A stretch of 64,000 nucleotides of DNA from Amycolatopsis jejuensis (GTDB lineage: Bacteria; Actinomycetota; Actinomycetes; Mycobacteriales; Pseudonocardiaceae). Positions 1-7,707 of the stretch are shown piece after piece; within the stretch, counting starts at the first letter, position 1, and each line of letters starts with the position of its first letter. The notes beneath the pieces are model-generated. The model was not told the DNA's origin. It was given only the letters and a program-made list of their open reading frames with translations, and ran no database searches. Position numbers and translations under genes: made by a program. Where the stretch lies: contig NZ_JNYZ01000044.1 in the NCBI RefSeq assembly GCF_000717335.1, positions 1 through 64,000 of the forward strand, read 5' to 3'.

Positions 1-184
1 GCTGCCCACGGGTGGGTTTGCGCGGCACTCGTCGGGGTTGTCGGTGCAGAGTTTCCTGAAGGGGATCCACGTCGTGGACTACAGCGAGGACGCCCTGCGC
101 GAGGTCGCATCCCGGGTGGTCGCGCTCGCCGACGCGGAAGACCTGCCCGCCCACGGGGAAGCCGTCACCGCCCGCTTCGAGTGA
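1..184 (+). CDS. hisD: Histidinol dehydrogenase, C-terminal end (partial)
   Basis: Only the last 60 codons are inside the window, read from base 2 to the TGA at 182-184. The peptide contains [19 protein letters not shown] and ends with [13 protein letters not shown]. The LPAHGEAV stretch carries the histidine that is a zinc/active-site residue in HisD, which oxidises L-histidinol to L-histidine with two NAD+. The wording is that of actinobacterial HisD, so a his operon probably lies to the left; this cannot be checked here. The last 20 bases overlap the 3' end of the opposing glucanase gene. A HisD-like paralogue of other function is possible but less likely. Confidence 0.85.
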   Translation, partial: LPTGGFARHSSGLSVQSFLKGIHVVDYSEDALREVASRVVALADAEDLPAHGEAVTARFE

Positions 185-1091
185 GCGCGCAGCCGCGCAC
201 CGTGTCGACGTGGTGGGTGCCTGAGGACCGGTACTGGTCGGCCCGGGCGGTCGCGTCGGCGGGGGAGACCACCTCGTTGCCTGCGTAGTACGTCCACGCG
301 ATCTGTTCTTTGTAGACACTCGGACCACCGCTGTGCCCGGCGGTGTCGATGAACCACATGTTGTAGTTGATCGACATCGCCGTCCGCGGATACACGGAGT
401 TGCCGTCGGCGTCCACGGTGTGGTCGGCGGTGAGCTGACCGTCGACGTAGTACTTCACGTGCCCGCCGGCCACCTGTGTCACGAGGTCGTGCCAGCCGTC
501 GAAACTGCGTTGCTGTGCGGTCGAAATCCGCTGGCCGCCCCAGGTCGGGCTGTTCCAGTAGGTGTGCCAGGAGGTCTGGTAGTTCGCCTGGCTGCCGCCC
601 CAGCCGCCGTTCGGCAGGTACTCGGAGAAGTCCAGCTCGCTGTAGTCCGGATCGCGGTCGTAGCGCAGCGGGGAGATCGTGAAGTAGGTTTCGTTGATGT
701 GGTCCCCGTCGGCGCCGCTGTCCGGCGCGTCGGAAAACCGGACCCGGCTGGCGTAGGTACCTTCACGGAACCGTTGCTGCGCTTGGTACATCTCGGCGTG
801 CGCGGTGCCGCCCGCCGTCCCGTCGGTGGATGCGACGAGCTGCGCGACCTGCTGCCCGTCCACCGTCGGGAACGTGATATTGCCCGGCTGCCAGGTCGCG
901 CCGGGCACGCCGGGGCTGCCGGTGCCGCTGCGGGCAGCCCAGCCGTTGCCGGTGAACGCGGAGTCACTGGACGAGGTGTAATGGAAGTCGTCGTACAGCA
1001 CACCGCACTGCTCGGCCGCGCGAGCGCCGGGTACGAAGGTGAATGTCGAAATGGCGGTCAGTACGGCGGCGGTCGCGAGATACCTGGACAT
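165..1091 (-). CDS. Secreted GH16-like glycoside hydrolase
   Basis: The 308-residue product starts with a Sec signal peptide (about residues 1-25, ending PGARA/AEQ). A concanavalin-like jelly-roll region follows, with the GH16 catalytic signature E-x-D-x-x-E at E152, D154 and E157 ([10 protein letters not shown]). In GH16 the first Glu is the nucleophile and the last the acid/base. Overall similarity to classical laminarinases is low, so substrate is uncertain; an extracellular beta-glucan or similar polysaccharide is likely. It is the third gene of a leftward operon (16 bases after the phosphatase gene). Its 3' end overlaps the convergent hisD end by 20 bases. Confidence 0.7.
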   Translation of the reverse strand: MSRYLATAAVLTAISTFTFVPGARAAEQCGVLYDDFHYTSSSDSAFTGNGWAARSGTGSPGVPGATWQPGNITFPTVDGQQVAQLVASTDGTAGGTAHAEMYQAQQRFREGTYASRVRFSDAPDSGADGDHINETYFTISPLRYDRDPDYSELDFSEYLPNGGWGGSQANYQTSWHTYWNSPTWGGQRISTAQQRSFDGWHDLVTQVAGGHVKYYVDGQLTADHTVDADGNSVYPRTAMSINYNMWFIDTAGHSGGPSVYKEQIAWTYYAGNEVVSPADATARADQYRSSGTHHVDTVRGCALTRSGR

Positions 1092-1107
1092 GGGGACTCC
1101 TCGGGGG

Positions 1108-2424
1108 TCATCGAGCAGTACGGCCGAAACAGCGGCTCAGTTCGTCCAGCCGGTAGTAATGGCTTCCCGGGGTGAACGGGGTGCAATCCGGTTTGAAGGG
1201 GATTTCCTTTTCCTGGTAAAGCATCCGGACGAGGTACGTGGTCCCGTTGCGGTAGATGTCCCACTGGAGGTTCGCGGCCATCGGGGAAACTGACGCGCCC
1301 CGCCAGGGATTGTTCGCGTAGGTGTAGTCCTCGTCGGGATCCGCTTGCTTTTCACTGCCGGGCAACTGCATCAACGCGGCGAGCGGGATGATTTCCTCGG
1401 CGTGCGTGAAGCGCAGGTCGGCGCCGAGCTTGCCGGCGCGGGCGGCTTCGGCCTGTTTGAAGAAATCGTCGAGCAGGATGCTAGCCATTGCGAAGGTGAT
1501 GTCGCTGCCTTCGAAACCCGGTCCCTTTTTGTAGAACGATTTCGCATCGTCGATCGAGGCAAACCAGGCGGCAGCGTGCCGGGGGACGAACCGGTCAAGA
1601 TGCCAGTTTCCTTCCACACTCAAATCGGGGGCGATGGCATCCAGGTCGTACAATGCTTGCGCGGCTTTGGTCACTGCGCTCGGTTCCATGCGCTCGACGA
1701 AAGCGGGAGTGAAGATCGTTTTGAGGATGTCCGTGGCCGCCTCGCGGGTTCCGTCCCGGTTCTTGATCCGCTTCACGGTTTCCTGGTACCGCTGGTCGTT
1801 CTCGAGATAGTCGCGATAGGCCTTACCCCGTTCGGTTTTGTGGAAATACAGCAGGTCTTGGTCCACGACGGGCTGCTGGATGAGCGGCGCGAGCGCGGGA
1901 TCGGTGGCGCCGAGTCGAGCGGTGAAAAACTTTGCGGTGTCGGCGATCCGGCCGGTCTGCTGCGAGAGGACGACCGCAATCGGGGTGGCGTCCTTCTTGA
2001 TTTTCTCGAACAGTTCCGGCAGCCGCCGCTGCATCCGGTCGGCCATCCCTTGCAGTTCCTGGCGGCCCCGGCCGGTTTCCTGTCCGAGGCCGACCTTCTG
2101 GATCGCGGCGCGGTAGGATTCCATTGTCGGCCCGAAATCCTGTCCGGCCGAGGTCAGTTCGCTTTCGTCCCGGGCTTTCGCCCACAGCTGGAGGAGCAGA
2201 TCGGCGCCGTCGATTTTCGTGGGCGTCCGGGAACCGTGCCGGGAAACGAGTTCGGTGAACACTGCCGTGAATCCCGGTGGCGGTGGTTGATAAGTGCGGA
2301 TGTCCTGTTGCGGTGAGTACGGCGTTTTCGAGGTGGAGTACTGCGCCGTTTCGGCCTGTGCCGGATTCGGCACGAGCAGCAGGCTGCACACAGCCACGGC
2401 GAGCACTCTCGGAAGGTGGCGCAT
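1108..2424 (-). CDS. Secreted histidine acid phosphatase, MINPP/phytase-like
   Basis: The 438-residue protein has a signal peptide (cleavage near PAQA/ET). It carries the branch-2 histidine phosphatase signature RHGSRTP (R62, H63, R66), whose histidine is phosphorylated during catalysis. Near the C terminus it has H341-A342-E343 (THAEE) in place of the HD dipeptide of most phytases. HAE is typical of multiple inositol polyphosphate phosphatases, so extracellular removal of phosphate from phytate or other phosphoesters is the best guess. It is the middle gene of an operon with two GH16 proteins (13- and 16-base gaps), which suggests joint attack on plant or fungal debris. Confidence 0.78.
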   Translation of the reverse strand: MRHLPRVLAVAVCSLLLVPNPAQAETAQYSTSKTPYSPQQDIRTYQPPPPGFTAVFTELVSRHGSRTPTKIDGADLLLQLWAKARDESELTSAGQDFGPTMESYRAAIQKVGLGQETGRGRQELQGMADRMQRRLPELFEKIKKDATPIAVVLSQQTGRIADTAKFFTARLGATDPALAPLIQQPVVDQDLLYFHKTERGKAYRDYLENDQRYQETVKRIKNRDGTREAATDILKTIFTPAFVERMEPSAVTKAAQALYDLDAIAPDLSVEGNWHLDRFVPRHAAAWFASIDDAKSFYKKGPGFEGSDITFAMASILLDDFFKQAEAARAGKLGADLRFTHAEEIIPLAALMQLPGSEKQADPDEDYTYANNPWRGASVSPMAANLQWDIYRNGTTYLVRMLYQEKEIPFKPDCTPFTPGSHYYRLDELSRCFGRTAR

Positions 2425-2437
2425 GGAATTGCCTTCC

Positions 2438-3259
2438 TCAGCGGAAAACGCGGACGTAATCGACGGTCAGGTTCTGCGGGAATGCCGTGTCGCTGCCGGG
2501 ATCACCGGGCCAGCTGCCGCCGACCGCGAGGTTGAGCAGCAGGAAGAACGGATGATCGAACGCCCAGCGCGCGCCGGAAGGAATGTTGTCGCGGGTGAGC
2601 GTCAGATAAGCATGGTCGTCGAAGAACCAGGTGATGCGTTCGCCGGACCACTCGACGGCGTAAACGTGGAAATCGTCGGACAGCGGCGCTGATGCGGTGG
2701 TCTTCCCGCCCGGTCCGTTGTCGTCGGAATACCCGGGACCGTGCAGGGTCCCGTTCACCGTCGTGGGTTCACTGCCGATGTTCTCCATGATGTCGATTTC
2801 GCCGCAGCCGGGCCACTCGGTATCCGGGAAATCGGCGCCGAGCATCCAGAACGCGGGCCACATCCCTTTTCCGTGGGGAAGACGCATTCGTGCCTCGAAG
2901 CGACCGTTCTGCTGCTCGAACTTCCCTTTCGTGGTCAGCCTCGCCGAGCTGTATCGGCAAGCGCCGTACCAGCACGACGCACCTTCGGGATTCTCGGACC
3001 GCGCGGTGATGTTGAGGTGCCCTTCGCCGTCGAGCGCGGCGTTGCGCGTGCTGTCGGTGTAGTACTCCAGCTCCTTGTTGCCCCACCCGTCGCCGCCGAC
3101 GTCGTGGTTCCACTTGCCCGGATCCGGCGCCGAACCGGCGGCACCGTCGAATTCATCGGACCAGACGAGCGTGCGCCCGGCGGCGGCCGCCGGACCGGGT
3201 ATTGCCAGTGCAACTGCCGCGGCCAGTACGGCCGCCCCCCAGCGGACGACGTTCCTCAT
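2438..3259 (-). CDS. Secreted GH16 endo-beta-1,3-glucanase (laminarinase-like)
   Basis: The 273-residue protein has an alanine-rich Sec signal peptide (to about AAAA/GR, residue 28) and one GH16 domain. Visible landmarks are WSDEFDG at the start, WPAFWMLG, and the catalytic GEIDIMEN with E154, D156 and E159. No carbohydrate-binding module follows; the protein ends with the last jelly-roll strand DYVRVFR. The family cuts internal beta-1,3 (and mixed 1,3/1,4) glucan bonds outside the cell. It is the promoter-proximal gene of the three-hydrolase operon; the ATG lies 16 bases from the inverted repeat at 3276-3300. Confidence 0.88.
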   Translation of the reverse strand: MRNVVRWGAAVLAAAVALAIPGPAAAAGRTLVWSDEFDGAAGSAPDPGKWNHDVGGDGWGNKELEYYTDSTRNAALDGEGHLNITARSENPEGASCWYGACRYSSARLTTKGKFEQQNGRFEARMRLPHGKGMWPAFWMLGADFPDTEWPGCGEIDIMENIGSEPTTVNGTLHGPGYSDDNGPGGKTTASAPLSDDFHVYAVEWSGERITWFFDDHAYLTLTRDNIPSGARWAFDHPFFLLLNLAVGGSWPGDPGSDTAFPQNLTVDYVRVFR

Positions 3260-3275
3260 CGACGAACCTCCGCTT

Positions 3276-3300
3276 CAATATGAAACAAACCTTCATATTG
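3276..3300. promoter_or_regulatory. Perfect 9-bp inverted repeat (operator candidate)
   Basis: CAATATGAA (3276-3284), a 7-base spacer and TTCATATTG (3292-3300) form a perfect palindrome in the 142-base gap between the secreted-hydrolase operon (leftward, from 3259) and the ROK gene (rightward, from 3402). It is AT-rich against its surroundings. A partial half-site TATGAA occurs at 3373-3378, close to the ROK start. Binding of the adjacent ROK regulator to control both directions is inferred from position and symmetry. Confidence 0.7.
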
Positions 3301-3401
3301 GCGACGACGGTAGCGATCACCCATGCCCCACGTCAACCGCCAATTCGCGGGGAGTGTGCGGGTCGCTTACGGTATGAAGGAAAGCTGCGAATGGGGGTAG
3401 G

Positions 3402-4547
3402 GTGAGCGCGTCACCTGGCAGGCCGGGCCTGCTGCGGACGATCAACGACAAGGCCGCGTTCGAGTTCCTGCTGGAACAGGGCCCGCTGTCGCGCAGCCGG
3501 CTGTCCGCACTCACCGGGCTCACGCATCCGACGGTCGCCCAGCTGCTGAACCGGCTGGAGGGCGACGGTCTCGTCGTGCCGGCCGGGATCGACGAGCGCG
3601 GCCGCGGACCGAACGCGAAGCTTTACGCGGCCAACGCGCGGGCGGCGTACGTCGCCGGGGCGGATGTCACTTCCGAGGGGCTGTCCGTGGCGATCGCCGA
3701 CATCACCGGCACGGTGGTCGCCGAGTACGAACGCGCGACGCCGCGCCACTCCTTCGACGGCCCGTCGCGGCTCCGCGCCGCCCTGGAGACTGCCGCCGCC
3801 GAGGTCGGATTGCGGGTCGGCGAGCTGGCACAGGTGGTCGTCGGGATGCCGGGCGCGCTGGACCCACGGACCGGACGCCTCGGCTACGCACCGCACCTGG
3901 CCGGATGGAACCGGCCCGACCTGCGCGGCGACCTCGGGGCCGCACTGGGGGTGGAGGTTGCGGTGGAAAACGACGTCAACCTCGCCGCGGTAGCGGAAAT
4001 GCGGGCCGCCGACACCGCAAGTTTCGTCCTCCTGTGGGCCGACGAGGGCCTGGGCATGGCATTGGTCGTCGACGGGAAGATCCACCGCGGCGCGACCGGG
4101 GGAGCCGGGGAGATCAGCTACCTGCCGGTAGCCGGGGTACCACTGAGCCGCAAGGTCGGCCACGGCGGCCACGGCGGTTTCCAGCTGGCCGCCGGCGCCG
4201 GTGCGGTGCTGGCCCTGGCACGCGAACACGGAATCCCGGGCGCGACCGTCGGGGAGGTCGTTTCCCGCGGCAGCGAACGATTTCTGGACGAACTCGCGAC
4301 CCGGCTGGCCACCGGCCTGGCCGCGGTGATCTGCGTGGTCGACCCAGCCCTGATCGTCCTGAGCGGCGCAATCCCGCACGCCGGCGGCCCCAGGCTGCTC
4401 GCCCGCATCGACGCGGAACTGGCCGACCTGGCCATCGCCCGCCCCCGCCTGACGCTCAGCTCGGTACCGGGCAACGTGGTCCGGACGGGCGCAGTGGCAT
4501 CAGCAGTGGCCGGGGCACGCGCGAAGCTGTTCTCCCCGGTTGGGTAG
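3402..4547 (+). CDS. ROK-family transcriptional regulator
   Basis: The 381-residue protein has an N-terminal winged helix (about residues 8-65, with LTHPTVAQLLNRLEGDGLV as the recognition region) and a C-terminal ROK sugar-sensor domain. The sensor includes VVVGMPGALD, VENDVNLAAVAE and GATGGAGEISYLP. The CxCGxxGC zinc motif of most ROK proteins is absent: the region reads GHGGHGGFQLAAGAGA. The GTG start has only a weak ribosome site. Divergent transcription from the GH16/phosphatase operon suggests that a glucan breakdown sugar is the ligand and that it represses that operon and itself; this is inference. Confidence 0.85.
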   Translation: MSASPGRPGLLRTINDKAAFEFLLEQGPLSRSRLSALTGLTHPTVAQLLNRLEGDGLVVPAGIDERGRGPNAKLYAANARAAYVAGADVTSEGLSVAIADITGTVVAEYERATPRHSFDGPSRLRAALETAAAEVGLRVGELAQVVVGMPGALDPRTGRLGYAPHLAGWNRPDLRGDLGAALGVEVAVENDVNLAAVAEMRAADTASFVLLWADEGLGMALVVDGKIHRGATGGAGEISYLPVAGVPLSRKVGHGGHGGFQLAAGAGAVLALAREHGIPGATVGEVVSRGSERFLDELATRLATGLAAVICVVDPALIVLSGAIPHAGGPRLLARIDAELADLAIARPRLTLSSVPGNVVRTGAVASAVAGARAKLFSPVG

Positions 4548-4550
4548 GTC

Positions 4551-4700
4551 GCCGACCATTGCCCGCTGTGGTTGCTGATCACCGCCCGCTGCGGTTGCCG
4601 ATCACCGCCCGGTCGCCGTGCGGGGCAGTTGCCGATCACCGCCCGGTCATCGTCAGCGGCGGTTGCCGGTCATCGTCCGCGGCGGTTGCCGATCACCAGG
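4551..4700. repeat. Degenerate tandem repeat, 23- and 34-base units
   Basis: Six units starting with GCCGATCACC or a close variant begin at 4551, 4574, 4597, 4631, 4665 and 4688, so spacings are 23, 23, 34, 34 and 23 bases. The longer units carry 11 extra bases. The block fills the gap between the ROK and GlsB genes and runs into the last codons of the GlsB gene, whose C-terminal VIGNRRGR is encoded by repeat sequence. Function unknown. Confidence 0.75.
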
Positions 4701-4936
4701 CGGTATCCGGCGAGGAGCACCAGTGCGCCGAGGATCGCGAGGCCCCACGTGCGGAGGTCGAAGAATGTCCCGAGCTGGGTGTGGAACAGGGTCTTCCCGA
4801 TCCAGCCGCCCACGAACGCCCCCGCGATCCCGAGCAGGACGGTGATGATGCAGCCCCCGGGATCCTTGCCCGGCATGAGGGCTTTCGCGATCAGTCCGGC
4901 GATCAGGCCCAGCACAATCCAGCCGACAACACCCAC
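4670..4936 (-). CDS. GlsB/YeaQ/YmgE-family membrane protein
   Basis: The 88-residue protein has three hydrophobic segments: GWIVLGLIAGLIAKALM, ITVLLGIAGAFVGGWIG and WGLAILGALVLLAGY. GxxxGxxxK-type glycines and PGKDPGG between the first two are the hallmark of the GlsB (transglycosylase-associated) family of small stress-linked inner-membrane proteins of unknown biochemistry. The GTG at 4934-4936 is chosen because GAGAGGAC (complement of 4941-4948) sits just upstream. A longer reading from 5005 would add a charged, unconserved N terminus. Its last codons lie in the repeat block. Confidence 0.85.
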   Translation of the reverse strand: MGVVGWIVLGLIAGLIAKALMPGKDPGGCIITVLLGIAGAFVGGWIGKTLFHTQLGTFFDLRTWGLAILGALVLLAGYRLVIGNRRGR

Positions 4937-5024
4937 GACGGTCCTCTCGTCCCTGCGGCGGCAGCCCGCGGGCCGCCCTGGAGGGACCAGGATGGCATGC
5001 TCCATCCGGGTGGCGCCGCCTACC

Positions 5025-5395
5025 CCGATCGCCGACCACCGATACGGAGCGTGTCCTGCTCCGACCTGCCCCGATCGCTGCCCGCCGGGGCTACCTCCGG
5101 CTCCTGCCTGGGCGGAGCGGGTTCTGCGTCGGGCTACCCTGGTCGCCGCTCACCGGAGCTACCTCCGGTTCCAGCCTGCCCGGAGCGGGTTCTGCTCCGT
5201 TCACTGCCCACCGGAGCTACCCCGATTGCTGCCTGCACGGAAGCGTGTCCCGCCCACCGGAGCTACCCCGATTGCTGCCTGCACGGAAGCGTGTCCCGCC
5301 CTGACCTGCTCCGATCGCCGACCGCCGGTACGGAGTGTGTCCCGCCCCGTCATGCCCTGATCTCCGCCCGGAGCTACCCCGACTGCTGCCTCCCG
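5025..5395. repeat. Tandem repeat field with one exact 46-base duplication
   Basis: The 437-base gap between the GlsB gene and the lipoprotein gene (4937-5373) holds no credible gene. From about 5025 it consists of variants of blocks built on CGGAGCTACC, TGCCTGCACGG and GGAGCGTGTCC. Two copies starting at 5206 and 5252 are identical over at least 46 bases (period 46). Less exact copies occur around 5090 and 5158 (68 bases apart) and downstream to about 5395. The field overlaps the 3' end of the lipoprotein gene and supplies its last codons (RQQSG and stop). Confidence 0.8.
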
Positions 5396-5940
5396 ACACA
5401 TACCGTCCGTCCCGGGGCCGGGACTGGGTATGCCAGCGGCAGTTCAGTGCCCGGGCGGCACGCGTGCTCGTCCGCGCGATCTGGGATCACCGTGGTCACC
5501 ACGTCGTCGGCCTTTGCGCAGTCTGTGCGTTCCGGGCCCGTCGCTCCGGCGAGCAGGCCGACGAAGCAGTCACCCGGTTTGGCGTTCAGCATGAGACAGA
5601 GGGTGAACTCGTCGCGGCCGGTTTGCTGGTAGGTGTCGTACCGGTCGGACGGGCATTTCGCGCCCGGGCTCGGCAGTTTCACCGCGACCTCGTACACGGC
5701 CGCGGGCTGGGTGCACGCGATCGTGCCGACCTCGACGTCGGCCGGTCCGCGGTCGAGGAACTCCAGGCAGTCGCCCACCTGCACGTCCGCCAGAGTGTCC
5801 ACTTTGGACCCGTGGGTGGCGCGAGGGGCAGCCGGCGGAGCCGAGGCAGGGCTCGCCCGCCCGTTCATCGGGACCGAGCAGGACACCACCCCGGCCAGCA
5901 CCACCAAACCGGCGAGAGCGGCCTTCCGGAACTGGAACAC
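5374..5940 (-). CDS. Putative LppU-like lipoprotein
   Basis: The 188-residue product begins with a lipoprotein signal: basic start, hydrophobic ALAGLVVLAG and lipobox VVSC with C21 as the lipidation site. After a Pro/Ala linker the mature part is cysteine-rich, with VGDCLEF, IACTQPAAVYEV, KCPSD, FTLCLML, GDCFVG, DCAKAD, HACRPG and TVCVG. This Cys spacing resembles the LppU/SCO3897 family of actinobacterial lipoproteins of unknown function. It starts with GTG and has no strong ribosome site. Its stop lies inside the neighbouring tandem repeat, so the original C terminus may have been altered. Lipoprotein status is secure; the family call is moderate. Confidence 0.65.
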   Translation of the reverse strand: MFQFRKAALAGLVVLAGVVSCSVPMNGRASPASAPPAAPRATHGSKVDTLADVQVGDCLEFLDRGPADVEVGTIACTQPAAVYEVAVKLPSPGAKCPSDRYDTYQQTGRDEFTLCLMLNAKPGDCFVGLLAGATGPERTDCAKADDVVTTVIPDRADEHACRPGTELPLAYPVPAPGRTVCVGRQQSG

Positions 5941-5982
5941 GGACCGGACGCTAACCCCGGTACCAGGGGACCCCTCCCGGAC

Positions 5983-6873
5983 TCAGCGCCGCAGCGCGGT
6001 TTCCGTCTCCATGTGCGACAGTTTCGCCGGATTCCGCACCGCGTACAGCCCGGTGATCCGGCCGTCGTCGATGCGCAGGGCGACCACCGTGTCGACCTCC
6101 CCGTCGAGCCTTAGCACCAGCGCCGGATGCCCGTTGACCTGCACCGACCGCAGCGACTGCGGCGGGATTTTCCCGTACCCGTTCGCCAGCAGCCGGGCCA
6201 CCCGGTCGGCGCCGACGACGGGTCGCGGCACCGCCTGCTTCACGCCGCCGCCGTCGCCGAGGAAGACGACGTCCGGCGCGAGAAGGTCGAGAAGTCCTTG
6301 CAGATCCCCGGTTTCGACCGCGCCCCGGAAGGCTTCGAGCGCGTCGCGCGTCTCGGCCGGGGAGACAGCTCCACGCGGCCGCCGCGCCGAAACGTGCGAC
6401 CGCGCGCGGTGCCCGATCTGGCGTACCGCGGCCGGGGTTTTGCCGACGGCTTCGGCAATCTCGTCATACGGCAGGTCGAACACCTCGCGCAGCACGAAAA
6501 CCGCCCGCTCGGTCGGCCGCAGGGTTTCCAGCACCAGCAGCATCGCCATCGACACGCTGTCGGCGAGTTCGACGTCGTCGGCAACATCGGGTGCGGTGAG
6601 CAGCGGCTCGGGCAGCCAGGTCCCGACGTACGACTCCTTCCGCCGGCCGAGCGTGCGCAACCGGCCGAGCGCCTGCCGGGTGGTGATCTGCACCAGGTAC
6701 GCCCGCTGGTCGCGGACCTCGCCGAGGTCGACGCGGGCCCAGCGCAGCCAGGTCTCCTGCAGCACGTCCTCCGCGTCCGCGGCCGAGCCGAGCATTTCGT
6801 ACGCCACGGTGAACAGCAGGTTCCGGTGGGCGAGAAACGTCTCGGTGGCAGTATCCGGTCCGGGCGCGGTCAT
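5983..6873 (-). CDS. ECF41-type sigma factor (SigJ-like)
   Basis: The 296-residue protein has sigma-70 region 2 (about 10-75, NLLFTVAYEMLGSAADAEDV) and region 4 (about 110-165, LPYDEIAEAVGKTPAAVRQ). A C-terminal SnoaL-like extension follows. The motifs WLPEP, DGGG and NPAKL match the WLPEP, DGGGR and NPxKL signatures described for the ECF41 group, whose extension modulates activity in place of an anti-sigma factor. The ATG at 6871-6873 is preceded by GAGAGGAG; an earlier start at 6975 would overlap the upstream methyltransferase gene. The usual ECF41 partner (carboxymuconolactone decarboxylase, oxidoreductase or epimerase) is not adjacent. Confidence 0.88.
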   Translation of the reverse strand: MTAPGPDTATETFLAHRNLLFTVAYEMLGSAADAEDVLQETWLRWARVDLGEVRDQRAYLVQITTRQALGRLRTLGRRKESYVGTWLPEPLLTAPDVADDVELADSVSMAMLLVLETLRPTERAVFVLREVFDLPYDEIAEAVGKTPAAVRQIGHRARSHVSARRPRGAVSPAETRDALEAFRGAVETGDLQGLLDLLAPDVVFLGDGGGVKQAVPRPVVGADRVARLLANGYGKIPPQSLRSVQVNGHPALVLRLDGEVDTVVALRIDDGRITGLYAVRNPAKLSHMETETALRR

Positions 6874-6929
6874 GGGTGGCTCCTCTCGCCGATCACCCAT
6901 GGGACACCGCCCGGCGCGGTTTTGTGACA

Positions 6930-7673
6930 TCACGCCCGGCGCGCGGTGACGAGCCACGCCCGGGAGCCGAACCATACGCCGTCACTCTGCCGGCGCTCGG
7001 CCATCGCAGCCCGGAGCCGCCCGAGCGCTTGCGCAGGATCGTCCAGGCGCGCGACGAGGTCTTTGACCTCGTGCAGCACCAGCACCGCGTCCAGCGCGGC
7101 GGCGGGATCGGCGCCGTACCAGACCGGTTCCTGCAGGTCAGCGAGCTCGACGCCGGTGAACCCGCTCTCGGTGAGGACGGTCCGCACAAGGTCAGGATCG
7201 GCCAGCGAGAACGCGCCGTCCCGGGTCTCCGGCGGGTCGGCTTCGGCGAGCGCCTGGTGGATCGCGGTCGCCCATTCCTGGCGGCGGCGGTCCTGCCACA
7301 CCAGCTGCACCAGCCGCGCTCCGGGCCGCAGCGCGCGGCCGATCCCGGTGAACGCGCGGACCGGGTCCGCGAAGAACATGGTGCCGAACCGGCTGAGCGC
7401 GAGGGTGAATTCCGCCGGTGGAAAGGGGTACGTCTGCGCGTCCGCCTGCTCGAAACGCACGTTGGGCAGGTCGGTGACTTCCCGGGCCTGCGTGATCATC
7501 GCGGCGGAGATGTCGACTCCCAGCGCGCGCACGGCGACCTCGGCGGCGGCGCGGGTGGTCTGGCCGGTGCCGCAGCCGATGTCGAGGACGTGGTCGCCGG
7601 GCTGCACGTCGGCGGCTTCGCGCAGGCACAGGTCGTACCGGCGCAGCTCGGCGTCGTAGTCGAAAACCCCCAT
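6930..7673 (-). CDS. Class I SAM-dependent methyltransferase
   Basis: The 247-residue protein has the SAM-binding motif I VLDIGCGTGQTTRAA, an acidic end of strand 2 (ALGVDIS), QADAQTYPFP after strand 3 and LRPGARLVQLVW. It fits the methyltransferase_11/25 family acting on small molecules; the substrate is unknown. The ATG at 7671-7673 is preferred over a start at 7733, which would overlap the divergent methyltransferase gene. Only 34 bases separate the two divergent starts. It lies 56 bases upstream of the ECF sigma gene on the same strand, so co-transcription is possible. Confidence 0.8.
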   Translation of the reverse strand: MGVFDYDAELRRYDLCLREAADVQPGDHVLDIGCGTGQTTRAAAEVAVRALGVDISAAMITQAREVTDLPNVRFEQADAQTYPFPPAEFTLALSRFGTMFFADPVRAFTGIGRALRPGARLVQLVWQDRRRQEWATAIHQALAEADPPETRDGAFSLADPDLVRTVLTESGFTGVELADLQEPVWYGADPAAALDAVLVLHEVKDLVARLDDPAQALGRLRAAMAERRQSDGVWFGSRAWLVTARRA

Positions 7674-7707
7674 GGATGTCAGAGTAACCGGGACGGAAGG
7701 GGTACCG

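Noticed and set aside
3905..5632. Open frame of 575 codons on the + strand across the ROK, GlsB and repeat regions
   Set aside because: Arg/Pro/Gly-rich, overlaps two recognisable genes in other frames and runs through tandem repeats; typical of open shadow frames in high-G+C DNA.
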